Part shown: positions 42,311-54,286 of the stretch, one piece after another | Layout: the number at the start of each line of letters is the position of its first letter | Numbering within the stretch: the stretch's first letter is position 1 | Assembly: GCF_003589595.1 (NCBI RefSeq) | Contig: NW_020654080.1 | Location: 1,994,616-2,058,615 of the forward strand | Reading direction: 5' to 3' | DNA: 64,000 nucleotides | Source: Hyposmocoma kahamanoa | Taxonomy: Eukaryota; Arthropoda; Insecta; Lepidoptera; Cosmopterigidae | Made by a program: the position numbers and the translations under genes | Notes under the pieces: model-generated | Seen by the model: only the letters and a program-made list of their open reading frames with translations | Databases searched by the model: none | What the model was told of the DNA's origin: nothing

Positions 42311-43395
42311 CTATTAGATGACCAGTTATCAGATTGGGCCAACTGTACTCCGTTTCAAAGTTACAAAGGTCAACTCACATCACGGTGGAATAACGTTATT
42401 TCGGCGGCACCTTTCTTCAATTTCAAAATAGTCGTGATTTTTGTTCTAGTCCTAAAAAACTAGATTTTGTCGGTACGACCGCTTTATTCATTCATTTCAT
42501 TTAAATACACATGAAGAGGATTGGAATTATAAACATTAATAAATGTAAAGTAAATGATTTAGTGGTTGTTTGGCGTTATTATTATTATTATTATTGGAAT
42601 GACGTAATGTTCACGGCGTTTATCAACCGATGATGGTAATGAGAAAGCTCATTACGGTAATGACGAAAAATCAACTTCTCATCTATCAAGAAACTTAAAA
42701 GTCGAAGAAGGTTCACAACCTCTGGAAAACGTACCGTTCTTGGCTATAACAAATTTTTCATTAATGATCCTATCATGAATATTGTTCAATAATCCAGACA
42801 TATAGTAAATACATATTATTTTAAATATAGTAACATGTGGTAGCATTTAGTTCTTGTAAGTTATAGGGACCAGATATCACTTTTAAATGCCATTTGTCGT
42901 TGGAAAATGTTTTTTATGCAAAACGTTCCTTCAATATTTGTCACTTCCCATCAAGTGAACTTCTTACTTGTTTGTAATTATTACGCACTTTCATTAATTT
43001 GTAACTGTTATTGGTGATCATTATTTGCTTTTTAAATGTGTTTTGAATTAAAAATCTGGGCTCGAACAGTGAGTTGTTGACGACAAAAGAAACAAGATGG
43101 CAGATGTCCGAAACATTTATTATTATATATTATTATTATATTATTCAACCGAGTTCAGGATTTAATCCCTTAATGTGTGTAACTCTGATTACTATTACTA
43201 AGTTGATAAAAAAGACAATTATTGCCGTTTTTTATATAATTAGCACAATTCTGAACAAAATGTTTATAACAAAACAATTATGGATTAACGGTCATGCAAT
43301 TGGTGATTAGGCAAGAACGCTTAGAATAGAATTAACTCTATTCTAAGTAAATGTAGGTTTGAAAAATTGGTGTTTTTGTTTGATCACCTAGATAC
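42311..43395. other. Unassigned interval with an ATT microsatellite and a hairpin
   Basis: A TTA microsatellite lies at about 42576-42595. An 11-bp perfect hairpin lies at 43320-43347 (CTTAGAATAGA, six-base loop, TCTATTCTAAG). No gene was recognised. Confidence 0.4.
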
Positions 43396-43650
43396 CTTAC
43401 AATATCATCATAATCATCTCAGCCGGTTAACACCCACTGCTGGGTATTGGCCTCCTCCTTTGCACGCCAGCTCAGTCGATCCCGTGCGTCTTAACCACAG
43501 TCTTCCGGCTACCCCGATGATATCATCCGATCATCTTGCAGGTGGTCTGCCTCGAGGACGTCTCGCTTCTGCTGGGTACCACTTAGTGAACGTCTTAGTT
43601 CATAGATCGTCGTCCCGCCTAGCAACGAGTTCTACTCATCCCCATTTTAG
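43396..43650 (-). repeat. RTE-like LINE 3' end
   Basis: The plus strand begins TATCATCATAATCATCTCAG, then ACACCCACTGCTGGGTATTG. The complement reads as a decayed RTE C-terminus ending in a stop and ATGATG-type tail. About 80 codons' worth of sequence with stops is present. Confidence 0.5.
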
Positions 43651-43784
43651 GCCCGCGATCCACGTACCAACGTTTACGACATTTGATACTTACAATATAC
43701 TCTTCAAGTTTTCATTGAATGTCACGATGTTTTACTATCATGATATTCAATTATTTTTTTAAGGAATTGCTCAACTACTTTGTT

Positions 43785-44165
43785 ATAATTATTAATAACA
43801 AAGATCCAACAATTAGAAAAAATGTTTTCGATCCGGCCGGATTCGAACCGATATCTTCTAGCAAACCGTGCCAACGCTATACCAACTAAGCAACGGAATG
43901 AAACGACGAACTTTACGAATTTTTCTATATGCTTGTTGCAGATGTTTGTTTTTGGTTTTTAACGACTTTTATTTCGTAGCCATCAGTGAGAAATTTATTT
44001 CTTCACTCAGAGAGGTACCTTTACAGCTACCACTGCTTTGCTAACTAAAGATGTCGCCTTAATCATTGTAATGTTCAAGTTTTTATTGAATGTTACGACA
44101 TTTTATTACTAAGATTTTCAATTATTTTTTGTGAAATTCCTCCACTAGTTTGTTATATTTGGACG
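43785..44165 (-). mobile_element. tRNA-derived SINE, family D
   Basis: The minus strand contains a tRNA-like head: GCTTAGTTGGTATAGCG (A-box region) and GGTTCGAATCC (B box, 43839-43849 on the plus strand). Flanking sequence, including CACTCAGAGAGGTACCTTT and a TTGAATGTTACGACATTTTA segment, is shared with 61022-61385. Confidence 0.6.
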
Positions 44166-44759
44166 TAGTTAAACAAAAAGGATCCAATGCACATCCAGTC
44201 ACTTTCAACATATAGCAGTGTGAAGTTTAAAAGTGTTTCTCACTGTTGTTTTATTTTCAAAACTTATACTATTTAAATGTAAGTTGTATTTTTTTGCTGA
44301 TCTAAGAGGTTAGAATTTAGGAACAGTTTGATACGCATAATTCATTTTTTTATAATTTTGTTGATTGAATCCTTTTTGCTTAACTACGTCCAATTGTTAA
44401 CAAAAAAAACGGCACGGTTTGCTAAAATAAATGTTTTCTAAGTGTTCGATATTTGTCATTAATATAATCACACCTCTATACTAACTGTATAGAGGTGTGT
44501 AATGCTCCTAATTAACAAAAAGACAACTTAAATGGCCAATCACACCGTTAATCAATTAGCAACAAAAGTACGACAGCAATGTTTCCTTCTTTGATTCGTT
44601 AATGTTAATTGTGCTAATAGAAGTTTGAAAGTTAATTTTTAACCACGCTTCATTAAATGCTTGTTTAGTTAGGAATTTCGACGTCGTATATTGGTTTGCC
44701 GTAAAGGTTATGTATTGGTTGGAAGATGTTGAATATACATGGTGTTTTATTGCGTACTA
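44166..44759. other. Unassigned interval with a 12-bp hairpin
   Basis: A perfect hairpin lies at 44469-44499: arms CACACCTCTATA and TATAGAGGTGTG, seven-base loop. TTAACTACGTCC-type sequence near 44381 and GGACGTAGTTAA near 44161 form an inverted pair about 220 bp apart. Confidence 0.45.
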
Positions 44760-44866
44760 TTTTTTGTGATATTAAATGACGGGACGAAGAAGTCGTGCTG
44801 GTGGTAAGCGTGGTAAGCGACACACCTACCCGTTACAGTTGCAGTGTCACTCAGAACTTTAATCGC
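44760..44866 (-). repeat. Repeat A, 3' part
   Basis: It contains AAATGACGGGACGAAGAAGT and a duplicated GTGGTAAGCG, then CAGTTGCAGTGTCACTCAG. Confidence 0.6.
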
Positions 44867-45554
44867 TCACGCGATGCGCTCCTCCTACCGCAAAATGGCG
44901 GCTATTTGGTTTCGCAAATTAGAAAAGCATTCAGTTTTAATACAAGTTTTTATAAATAAAAATTATTATTCTGCATTGCTAAATAAATACCCTCCGTACT
45001 ACCAACAAAAACATCTCAAATAAAATGCAGTAATACACCGCAAATCCTGCACTTAAAAAGCACTAATGAAATTTTTGTTGTACTTGGATAAATATGATAA
45101 TATTACGTTTGAGTGGTCCTAACGTTTACCATGAAATTACTCCTTAAAGTATAGTTTATAAACATTTATATTCAGGGTAAAAAAGGGTGTTTTCAATAAA
45201 TAAACACCGAAATCACCAGCCCAAACAATAACGCACACGATTGTCGTGACGTATTTTTGAAGTTGTTTATTTTTTTTAAATTACAGACCCAGGCATTAAA
45301 AACTTTATGGTTTGCTAGAGTAGTTACCGAAATAGTATTTAATATTAGTTCTTTTACCTGTTATAACTTCGATATCCGATAAATCGGTATAAAATCATCA
45401 CCGGCACCTCTAGGTGTGGTATGTATCGCGTGAGCGGTTAAATGGAAAATTTTGTGGTTGACGGCAGAAATTGGTAGTTGGCACTACTACCCTCCACTAA
45501 CCAAAACGCGGCAAGTGGCTAATAGTCAAATGTCCGTTTCAAGCAGTAAAATAT

Positions 45555-45715
45555 AGAACGCAAAACTCTGTTTTAAGAACACGTAAATTTTGTTAACATA
45601 TTCTACTTATCAGAGCTAAGTATACCCTAACTATGCATAGCTGAAAAATCATTAAACAATTTCAATATTGTACAACTGGGCTATGATTTTTTTATGTTAT
45701 GTGGAAAAAATATTT
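45555..45715 (+). repeat. Repeat J, copy 1
   Basis: It shares CATAGCTGAAAAATCATTAA-type sequence and the following 60 bp with 47010-47157, where the same segment interrupts a Jockey-like LINE. AT-rich, with no coding capacity. Confidence 0.4.
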
Positions 45716-45952
45716 TGGCACTTAACCGCGTTAGAGTTAGCGGATGGCAGATTAGTTCCCTAAACGAACAAAGAGCTCTTCTGCAATTTATTATATTGCC
45801 CCAATTTTTTTTGATTTGGTCAAACTTAGTTTTAGTCGTTCCTTACTATGCTTATATTCTACTTCTCGTTCGGTCGGATTTACATAATTAGTTAAATTTA
45901 TAAGTGAAACTTAAATGCTTATGTAATAAATAACTTTTTTATAAAAAATAAA

Positions 45953-46195
45953 ACTAACCTCGAAAGTTCGTGGAATCACATCAATTTGCAAGGTTTTATT
46001 GAGATCACAGTTACCGGAAACTGCTCGAAACCCAATTCATCCCTTAGCTTGCCACCCTTAGAGGTGGAATATTTTTCAAATTTATCAGAATCAACAAAAT
46101 CGGTTCACAAATGCCAGAGTAATGGCGTAACATAGACACAAAAAAAACTGTCGAATTGAGAACCCCTTCCTTTTTGAAGTCGGTTAAAAAAGAAA
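45953..46195 (-). repeat. Repeat C copy, near full length
   Basis: The left end AACTAACCTCGAAAGTTCG and the right end TTTTTGAAGTCGGTTAAAAA are the inverted terminal sequences of this family in reverse. The interior has TTGCCACCCTTAGAGGTGG. Confidence 0.7.
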
Positions 46196-46247
46196 TACGC
46201 AGAACTCTAAGATGACGTAATTAGAACTTGGCGACAAGTAAAAGTAT

Positions 46248-46640
46248 ATGTCTTTTCAACATCAGGCGTTATCCCAAATGATATTCTCCACAGCCTTAAA
46301 TTATGTAATTTTAGAGTTAATTTTTTTTGCAGATATTCAAACTATATTTGTATTGCAAAAACGTGCGATTCGTTCTATGTACCGTGGTACGACGATTTCG
46401 TTCAACCAAGGTAATCGACTCTTTTATCGGGAACTGTATACGTTTTTACAATAAGATTCCAGAGCATATATTATTAAGATTATCATTTCTTAAAGTTTAA
46501 AACCTACATTAAAATTATTTCATCAAAATTGTAATTAATGCTTCTCAGGGAAGTTAGCGTGGTGAACGAGCAGTAACTTAAATGTAAAACGTCACATATT
46601 TTACCTATGGAATAAATGATTCTGTGACTTTGAATAGATG
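46248..46640 (+). pseudogene. Jockey-like LINE ORF2 tail and 3' UTR, short copy
   Basis: ADIQTIFVLQKRAIRSMYRG is a conserved post-polymerase block of Jockey-like ORF2, followed by a shortened tail and by family U 3' UTR (TTCTCAGGGAAGTTAGCG, GAACGAGCAGTAACTTAA). Most of the intervening coding sequence is deleted. Confidence 0.6.
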
Positions 46641-46839
46641 AGGAATTGTCAGAAAGTTCACGCAGATAGGAGAAGACGAAATAGGTTTTCCTCACACATA
46701 TCCTCGAAACAAATACAGAACATACTGCACCATTGATACCATAATAATAACAATACATTTATTTGTCTAGATAGTAATAAATTAAGCTCCGCCGCACACG
46801 TAAACTGCAGAATACGCGAGCTTACCGCTGCCAGTACTG

Positions 46840-47610
46840 CTGATTAGTTTACTTCAGTTACTTCCATAGTATATGTCCTACGGGATTCTCATGTGGGGTA
46901 AAGCGGCAGATATACATACCATATTTGTTTTGCAAAAACCGAGTGATTCTATCTGTATACCGTTTATGTTCTCTGTTTCTTCTCAGAGAAAAGTTTAGAA
47001 AAAAATGGGGCACAAAATTCTCTTTTACAGTTAAAATTAACGTATTTGACTTATCGAAACTTACCCTAACGACGCATAGTTGAAATATCATTAAACAATG
47101 TCAATATTCAAAATATTGGGTTGTGCTTTTTTATGATATCTCAAAAAAAAAATTTTGTCGATGGCAGTATCATGTCTGTGGCATCACAGTACATTTGTTC
47201 AAATATTTTACATGCCCGTAAAAATATACATAATTTCATTAAGAAAGAAGATGTCCATAATATTAACCTTAGAACTAAGTCCAAATTCAAGGTACTGCGA
47301 TTTTGTTTAATTAAGATAAACGATTATTTTATGGGGAACTGTTTCCGGAACATATATTACGATTATCATTTTCTAAGTTTAAAACTTACATTAAAAGTAT
47401 TTTAATTCAAAAGTCATATTACAAAATTTAAGACTACGTCTTAGATAAAGATGTATGGAAAAGCGATATGACTAGTCTCTACATACATTTGATTCAAAAT
47501 GTACGTATTATATAGCATATATTTTTGGAAAGAGCAATCCCTAGAGTTTCTTGCTCGTTCTTCTCAGGGAAGTCAGCACAGTGAACGAGCAGTAGCTTAA
47601 TAATTGTAAC
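46840..47610 (+). pseudogene. Jockey-like LINE ORF2 C-terminal remnant
   Basis: The same protein block occurs here as at 46330, split by frame breaks: GVKRQIYIPYLFCKNRVI near 46900, then REKFRKKWG. After a roughly 150-bp foreign segment (repeat J, 47010-47157), VASQYICSNILHARKNIHNF and EDVHNINLRTKSKF follow. The end has family U 3' UTR. An inserted repeat plus several shifts make it a clear pseudogene. Confidence 0.65.
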
Positions 47611-47619
47611 TTTTTATTT

Positions 47620-47812
47620 TAAAAAACTGACCTCAAAAGTACGTGGAATTACATCTATTTGCCAAGTTTTATTCAAATCGCTTACCGACAAGTGCGCGAA
47701 ACCGGAATCATCCCCTAGTTTGACACCCTTAAAGGTGGAATATTTCCTTCAAATTTAAATGGAACTAATGCTGAGGTACCTTCTTTACAACAAAAAAAGA
47801 ATAATTAAAATC
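47620..47812 (-). repeat. Repeat C, truncated by repeat A
   Basis: It begins AAAACTGACCTCAAAAGTAC and stops at ATTAAAATCG, where the T-run of repeat A starts; the remaining C sequence is absent. Confidence 0.65.
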
Positions 47813-47813
47813 G

Positions 47814-48105
47814 TTTTTTTTAAAATGACAAGTGACAGGACGAACAAGTCGTGCGCCTGATGGTAAGCAACGCGCTGTCCATAACAGTTGCAGAGCCACT
47901 CAGAGCTTTAAATCGCAAATATCTGAGGGGCACTGCCACTGCGCCCTTCACCCTGAGACATAAGTTGACAAGACCCATGTACCTGTAATTTCACCAGTAC
48001 CCTTCGAAACAGAAACACAGTAATGCTAACATTACTGCTTGGCGGCAGAAATAGGTAAGGTACTTCCCTGGACGAACTTGTTCACATAGAGATCTACTGC
48101 TACTA
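47814..48105 (-). repeat. Repeat A, near full length
   Basis: A T-run lies at 47814-47821 and the 5' end near 48105. It abuts repeat C. Confidence 0.7.
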
Positions 48106-49689
48106 AGCCTTGGTGTAACAATTTGAAGGTTATTCTGCTTTTCTTAGGAACCCGTCATTGGTCATTATTTCTGTCCATATAATTCTATCAATCAGCCTTC
48201 AACACCACATCTCGAAAACCTCCAAAAATTCATTTGCGTCATTGTTCACATTTCGCAAACTACGATTGCGTATAGACAATGACGCAAATATGCTTTTTGA
48301 CACAAAAGTACAAAAACTAACTACATACGTTTGGTTTTTTGCGTCTTCATGCTACAGGCGCCACACTAAACGACAATAAAAAGTCGACATGAACGTCGTA
48401 GACTGCCATTACGTGTGAGAATATGTTACGTAGTTCTAATCAAGTACTTATACATTTAGAGTCTCACTTCACTGTGATATCTGAGGACGCACCATAACGT
48501 TTCTTTCTTCTAGATTGACACAGACATCACGTTAAAATTTCACAAGTTAACACAATTAACAAAGCATGTAATTGCGAGAAAAGTCACATGTCAGGATAGC
48601 AATCATCGTTTTTTATAAATGATATCATTATTATGAATGTAGTTTGATTAAGCATCGCCAGGTACCGCCGTAGAGGTGGTATTGTTAATTAATGTAACAG
48701 GTATTTGTTACTTTTTGATACTAGAAAGTTACTGTAAAATACTAGGTACTTTTAATGATATTACAATGTTTTTTTACTTATTTATGTAATATGGTACAGA
48801 TAGATAATAAAGAGACATAATAATTAGAACTATTATCTATCGCACCCTGATAATAAAACTGACAAAATTGAAAAAAAAAACATTTTTTCCACATTTTTAA
48901 TAATTTTTTTCAATTTTCAAATTTCATTTCTGCTTTATTTTCTAATTGTTTAAGAGGGAGCAGACGAAAAATTCCTAATCTTCGATTTGATTTTAGTGGA
49001 GTATATCCACTTTAAAGTTAAAAATAAAATATTGTATGAGTAACTAGACGATAAATTCAAGCATAGACACTAATCAGAAACATAAAGCAATAAAGTTTCC
49101 TCGATAGATAAAAATCACGAAATGACCTCTAATTTTCACATTTTTTCGATTTATCCTCGAAATGCTACAGGTTATTAGGACAAAAATTAGATAATTAATT
49201 ATATTTATGCATGATCGAGAACTGTCACTACGGATTTTTTTTTAATCCCTTTAGTTTTAGAGTTATTCCGCTAAAACGAATTTGGTACTTTTAATGCGCA
49301 AAATTCAACATCTCCTGTCGCATGTCACGCGCGAACTTCAGGCATATATTTGTTTCACAAATTTGGGCGGAGCCAACGTCAAAACTTTTTTGGCAGTACA
49401 CTTATGGACATGATCGCATTATTTTGTTTGAACCATAAAAAGTGGAGATTAAAATTTACTAATACATATTATTACATTTAATATTATGATGATGAATTAC
49501 GCGTTCACTACTTTCAAAAGAATGTTTGTCACTCAAACGCGTTAAGTTAAGTAAAGGCCGTGAAAAAGTTGGAGTTACTGATAAACAGTAATACCGTTTA
49601 CAATTCCAACACTTAACATTAAACACATATAAGTAGTAGTTTCTGTTATAACTAACATGGGCACAAAAGCCCATCACAAGCACAATCTA
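48106..49689. other. Unassigned AT-rich interval
   Basis: The longest stretch without an assigned element in the second half of the window. Open frames at 48158-48379 and 49459-49683 have no recognised domain. It may be single-copy host DNA. Confidence 0.35.
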
Positions 49690-49870
49690 AGCAGAGGTAG
49701 GAAGATTCCTACCGATGCTTAGAGATGTACGTACTGGTGAGAGCCTGGTGCTCTATAACACAGGTTAATCCTAGTATAGACATAACACTTTCACAAACTA
49801 AACTATATTCAATAACATGTGAGGACCATAGGTATATATAAGTATGTATATAAGTATAGAATTTAAAATT
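49690..49870 (-). repeat. Repeat F fragment
   Basis: The complement of 21630-21785 is recognisable: GAGCCTGGTGCTCTATAACA, then CAGGTTAATCCTAGTATAGAC-type sequence and AACATGTGAGGA. Confidence 0.55.
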
Positions 49871-50409
49871 TCCGTGTGATCCAGTAACATGCTATTTTAT
49901 CAAGTTACAAATTCCTATCCCATCTCTACTTTACAAACTAGAGGTCACCAGGGTGAGTTGTCAGAAAAAACTTCTTTAAAGATCTACTAAGTCAAAGTTA
50001 ACGCCAATCAAGCGCATGATTAATACGTTTACATTAAAGATCGTTTGAGTGTGCCTTATTACATGTCTTTAAAACATGGTTACTGTAAGTTTTAATATGT
50101 TGTAGACAGGGTGTTAGCAATTGTTATACAAAGGTCCACTAATATCAACAATAAAAAACCTACAAACTACAAAACTTCCAAGCAGATTACGTACTTGAAA
50201 ACTGTTGGCGACAGACATTCTTTTGTATAATTTTCATATTTGGAATAAGTTTTATTTTTTTCTGTTTTTGACGTATATTTTTGATATTCATTGTTTTCTG
50301 TGTTGTGCTTACGCCATTCGATATATTATACATTTTCGCAAAAATAAGTGTTTTCCTGCTGCCTGTTACCTATTCCTCTTTTTCTCCTAATATTATATTG
50401 AAACAAAAA
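49871..50409. other. Unassigned AT-rich interval
   Basis: No coding region or repeat was recognised. Confidence 0.35.
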
Positions 50410-50490
50410 TTACTTATTGAGAAATGATTTAGTTTTAGCATTACGCCTTCATTCCGGACACATTCCATTGAATAAGTTTGCGTATTCATA
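50410..50490 (+). pseudogene. LINE C-terminal fragment upstream of mariner
   Basis: The frame reads DLVLALRLHSGHIPLNKFAY, resembling the post-polymerase RNase-H or C-terminal zone of LINE polyproteins (the RL-SGH-PLNKF pattern). It stops at the mariner end. Confidence 0.45.
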
Positions 50491-51755
50491 GGGCGCACTA
50501 TAAGTTACCGGAACTGGACACTTACATAAACAATATTTAAAAAGTAATTAGGTAGAACTTTTGAGAATGAAACTCTTTGGCTGTAGAATACAGGTTGTTT
50601 CATCTGACTATCACTTGCTTTTACAATGTGGCGTCATTTTAGAAATAGGTTGTCTACATCACCATGGATTTAACTCATGAAAATTTTCTTAGTATGATTT
50701 TCTACGACTTCAAGTGTAATTTAACAGCTCAACGGAGCTACGCTCGGCTTCAAACTGCTTTTGGCGATAAAGCACCATGCAAGACGACTATTTATAGCTG
50801 GGTTGCAGAATTCAAACACGGTCGCGTGAATCTCAGTGACAAATTTCGTGATGGTCGCTCGTCCATTGCTGTGAACAACAAAAAACATCGATGCTGTGCG
50901 CCGTATGATCAAAACAGACAGGCATGGTATGTACCATGAGATTTGGGCATCTTTAGGCATAGGCATGAGTCAAAAACAATCAATACTACATAAACATTTG
51001 GGTGTGAAAGAGCTGTGCTCTCGGTGGATCCCACACAATTTGATATAGGCTCAAAAAACGGATCGTGTCTCTTGGTACAATGCCATGCTTACCAGATTCA
51101 ACGAAGGGGCGGCAAATTTGGTGTGGGACATGGTAACAAGTGACGAAATATGGATTTATAGTTACCATCTCAAAACAAAGCAGCAATCGAGTGTATGGGT
51201 CTTTTGAGATGAGCCGAAACCAACCAAAGTGGCGCGCGTGCAAAGTGCCTCTAAGCGGATGATTGCTTCTTTTTTTAATAAAACTAGACACGTGGCTACT
51301 GTTGCTTTGGAGAATCGTTGTACCATGAATAGTGATTGGTACACGACAAACTCCGTAAAAATAACCGTAAACGTCGTATCATCTTGCACTCCAATAATGC
51401 CAGTTCTCACACGGCCAGACAGACAAGTGAATTTTTGAAGGTGAACTACGTTGATCTTATGAACCATCCCGCGTAGAGTCCCGACCGGGCACCTTGTGAC
51501 TTTTGTTTATTTTCATGAATGAAGAACCAGTTACGCGGTCAACGATTTTCATCACCTGAAAAGGCTGTCGAAAAGTATGAAAAATATTTTTCAGAGATTG
51601 TCACGGAGGAGTGGCATAAATGTTTTCAAAATTGGTTCATTCGTATGAAAAAGTGCATAAACGCCAACGGAGATTATTTTGAGAAACAATAAATTTATTT
51701 CTGAACTTTTTTAGTACTTTTTTCTTATTCATTCCGGAAATTTATAATTTATAAG
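50491..51755 (+). mobile_element. Mariner-family DNA transposon, inactive
   Basis: The left end is TAGGGCGCACTATAAGTTAC at 50491. The right end contains CATTCCGGAAATTTATAA near 51730, diverged from the left repeat. The length of about 1.26 kb is typical. The left flank is LINE-like and the right flank is Penelope-like, so the site is not a clean single insertion. Confidence 0.75.
50664..51692 (+). pseudogene. Mariner transposase pseudogene
   Basis: The start ATG at 50664 gives MDLTHENFLSMIFYDFKCN, with the helix-turn-helix N-terminus through CKTTIYSWVAEFKHGRVNLS. An extra A in the run at 50880-50886 (six As here, five in the 22-kb copy) shifts the frame. Further down, stops interrupt NLI-AQKTDR (near 51045) and VF-DEPKPTKVA (near 51207). 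The first catalytic Asp is kept in DEIWIY. The second is lost: HSNNASSHTA replaces HDNASSHTA, with AAT where GAC-type Asp codons are expected. The stop is at 51690. Confidence 0.8.
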
Positions 51756-51763
51756 AACATATA

Positions 51764-52003
51764 GCTGATGTCAAACACCGTCGCGTAAACAAGTCTGCAG
51801 TCTGCGAGCATGTCATGGATAAACCTACACATTCAATGAAGTTTGACAAACCCCAGGTCCTTGCAAAAGAAGTCCGTTATCTACCCAGGATGCTGCGAGA
51901 GAAAATTCAAAAACATCCTAATTTCAACAGGGAAGATGGTGTCTCCGTACCACCAGTTTGGGATCCAGTATTTCTTCTGATGAAAAATCCAAAACAGACA
52001 TAA
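51764..52003 (+). pseudogene. Penelope-like GIY-YIG endonuclease, C-terminal part
   Basis: About 79 codons: ADVKHRRVNKSAVCEHVMDK, then FDKPQVLAKEVRYLPRMLRE, KHPNFNREDGVSVPPVW and a stop at 52001. The SAV-EH and NREDG motifs belong to the C-terminal half of the Penelope endonuclease, which nicks target DNA. It includes about 35 more codons than the 34-kb copy. It is open throughout but lacks the catalytic N-terminal half and the reverse transcriptase. Confidence 0.75.
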
Positions 52004-52345
52004 GACTGCAGTACTAATTAATATGTTTCAGTTTATTTAATTTCTATTATTAATTAATAATAAATTGAACTTAATAAAAATTCATTCAATAAAATAATTT
52101 GTAAAACTTAATGTAGCGTACATTGGAATGTTTTGTTTGTAAAATTTAAAATAAGGTATTTAATTAATAACTATTGTAACTATAGTGGAAAAAATAGGGT
52201 GATTTGCATTAGTATTAGACATAACTGGTTGAAGACTGTACCACCTCGGTCAACCGTGACCTTGGGACCTGTAAAGGGCCCGAAACGATGGTTTGTTTGA
52301 AAAGACAAATATACGCGATTTAAATCAGAAAAAATAGTTTCATTT
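51764..52345 (+). mobile_element. Penelope-like element fragment with uninterrupted 3' end
   Basis: It contains endonuclease C-terminal codons, 3' sequence, the hammerhead-like segment and the terminal GATTTAAATC...AGTTTCATTTCC. It corresponds to 34440-34822 plus 38149-38256, with GTAC at 52238-52241 present once. Confidence 0.8.
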
Positions 52346-52479
52346 CCTATTTGTTATTACACTTTCTGAGTATTTGAATAACAAAAATCCATTTTACTGA
52401 CCCGTTTCGTTCGCTGCGGTTGTTTTCATCTATGCTACCATTTTAAATGAATATAACGAATGATAAATATGAACATATT

Positions 52480-52640
52480 ATGTATTTACAAAGATAAAAC
52501 ATCCCTAGAGTTTCTGACACATTCTTTTGACTGGAATCTACCATACGAGTGAACGAATGACTAGAGGTGTTTAAAAGATATAACGATTTCAAGAGTAATT
52601 TGCTTTTAATAAAGATAGTTTCAATTTGACTTATGACACT
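52480..52640 (+). repeat. Jockey-like LINE 3' UTR (family U)
   Basis: It shares TATTTACAAAGATAAAAC, CCCTAGAGTTTCTGACACAT and a TTTAATAAAGATAGTTTCAA end with the 40.4-kb copy. Confidence 0.5.
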
Positions 52641-53032
52641 CTGTATAAGCGTAAACTTATAATTTTACACTTTTATGAAGGTCGCGGGATAATAGTAACA
52701 TTTTGCAATGGTAAATAATTATTGTATTTTAAGTTTATATTCAAACATGAATATGATTTTTAAAGTTCTTTTCTTACCTAGATATCAATCAGTGTTGTAA
52801 AAAAAGTTATTACGGAATGTTTTAGTTTATAACTTGTAATATATTTATAAAATGTGTAGTTAAAGTCAGCTGTTAAAATGAGACTAAGGTCATAATGGAT
52901 TCTAATTGGGCTATAAATCATGTTCTTACCACTGTCATATTATATGGCGGTAGTACATTCTTAAATATAAATAATAGCGCTACTGGATTAGGCACTGCTT
53001 TTTTTTTGTCTTCAGTGCATTTTTATTTTCAA

Positions 53033-53124
53033 CATGCCTGTCCATAACAGTTATAGTTCCACTCAGAACTCTATATCAAAAAGATCTAAGGGACACTGCC
53101 ACTACGCTCGTCATCCCGAGACAT
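53033..53124 (-). repeat. Repeat A, 3' part
   Basis: ATGCCTGTCCATAACAGTTA through CACTGCCACTACGCTCGTCA, truncated on both sides. Confidence 0.55.
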
Positions 53125-53129
53125 CCTCG

Positions 53130-53670
53130 TCATCAAGCAGCCTCTACTTCATCCGTTTTCGGAGACATGCCTCTGCCATATCTCTCCATTTATGTCGCTT
53201 CCGTGCCACATGCATCGAGCAGCGGGCCGCGAAAATGTATTTGACGACCTCTGGCACACGTGTCGCCAGTCTGTAATCTTCCTTATCCACCGATCTCGAT
53301 TCATCCTAACTCAGTGTCCTGCCCATTCCAATTTCATCGTATCAATTCACTTTCGTTAAACAACGTCCCCAACCTTGGTTATCCATCGAATACACTCATT
53401 CGGTATCCGATCAAGCAATGTTACTCCTAATATTGCTTTTTCCATTGCCCTTTGTGCGACTCGTAAGTTCTCTGCGGACCCCTTCGTCAGAGACGTTGTT
53501 TCCATAGGTAAAATACAGGACACACTGAAGACTTTAGTTGTTAACCTCAGCGGTATGCGTTTGCATCGCAACATTTGCTGGTTGGTCCCAATAGCTGGCC
53601 AAGTCTGTGCTATAAGACTTTTGAGAGTTTTATAAGAATGTTTTTCTACCTGTGCTACATATACAATCAT
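53130..53670 (-). pseudogene. RTE-like LINE ORF2 C-terminal remnant
   Basis: The minus-strand frame at 53356-53670 contains AQVEKHSYKTLKSLIAQTWP near its start and LRVAQRAMEKAILGVTLLDR near its end, a conserved RTE-like block (R-AQRAMERA-LG-S--DR). The region at 53130-53350 continues in other frames with basic segments such as VARKRHKWRDMAEA. It is 3'-truncated against repeat A. Confidence 0.65.
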
Positions 53671-54286
53671 TATAATGTAAACTCACTAATGTTAATTTTG
53701 TTACTTCTACCGTTCGAAATACTTTAAACGGTTTGAGACATTCTGATCTATATTCCATTAAACTAATCCTCTAAAAATTCTTAAACTACAACTAGAAAAC
53801 GTAATAATCATATCTATAAATATGCTGTTTGTATGCTAACGTTACAATTTGTAATCAAGCTCTATGCATTTAGAGATAAGTTGGGTATTGAATGTAAGAA
53901 TATTAGAATATTTTTGTTTAAAGTTGGTGTATTTGTTTGTGACTTTTCTATATGTGGACTTAATAAACGACATGCTAATGCAAAGTTCATTACACCATTA
54001 CCACCTATTTAATATATTGACGCAGCTGAGAAAGAAGAAACATTTGTCAACTAAATCAATGAGTCAAATACAGAAAACTATTATTATTAGTTTAAAGACA
54101 GATTTAACTAAGATTAACAAATACACGCAGCTGTGTAAGTGCAACAATTATTAAATAATACAAAACAAATAAGGCAAAAATTAAGAGACACCTGCATTCT
54201 AGGATTGCTAATCAAATAGCCAATAGTGACACCATCCATACACAGAGTCCAATGAGTTTCAAAACTAAAAATAATTAAACCAGATT
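53671..54286. other. Unassigned AT-rich interval
   Basis: A 96-codon open frame at 53864-54154 is AT-driven and low in complexity, and is not considered a gene. Confidence 0.3.

Noticed and set aside
43074..43310. Possible small coding region
   Set aside because: The frame crosses microsatellite-like TATTATT sequence and has no domain.
44469..44499. miRNA precursor
   Set aside because: The stem is only 12 bp and flanking sequence does not extend the pairing to precursor length.
53864..54154. 96-codon plus-strand frame
   Set aside because: AT-driven composition rich in Leu, Ile, Lys and Asn without motif; not supported as a gene.
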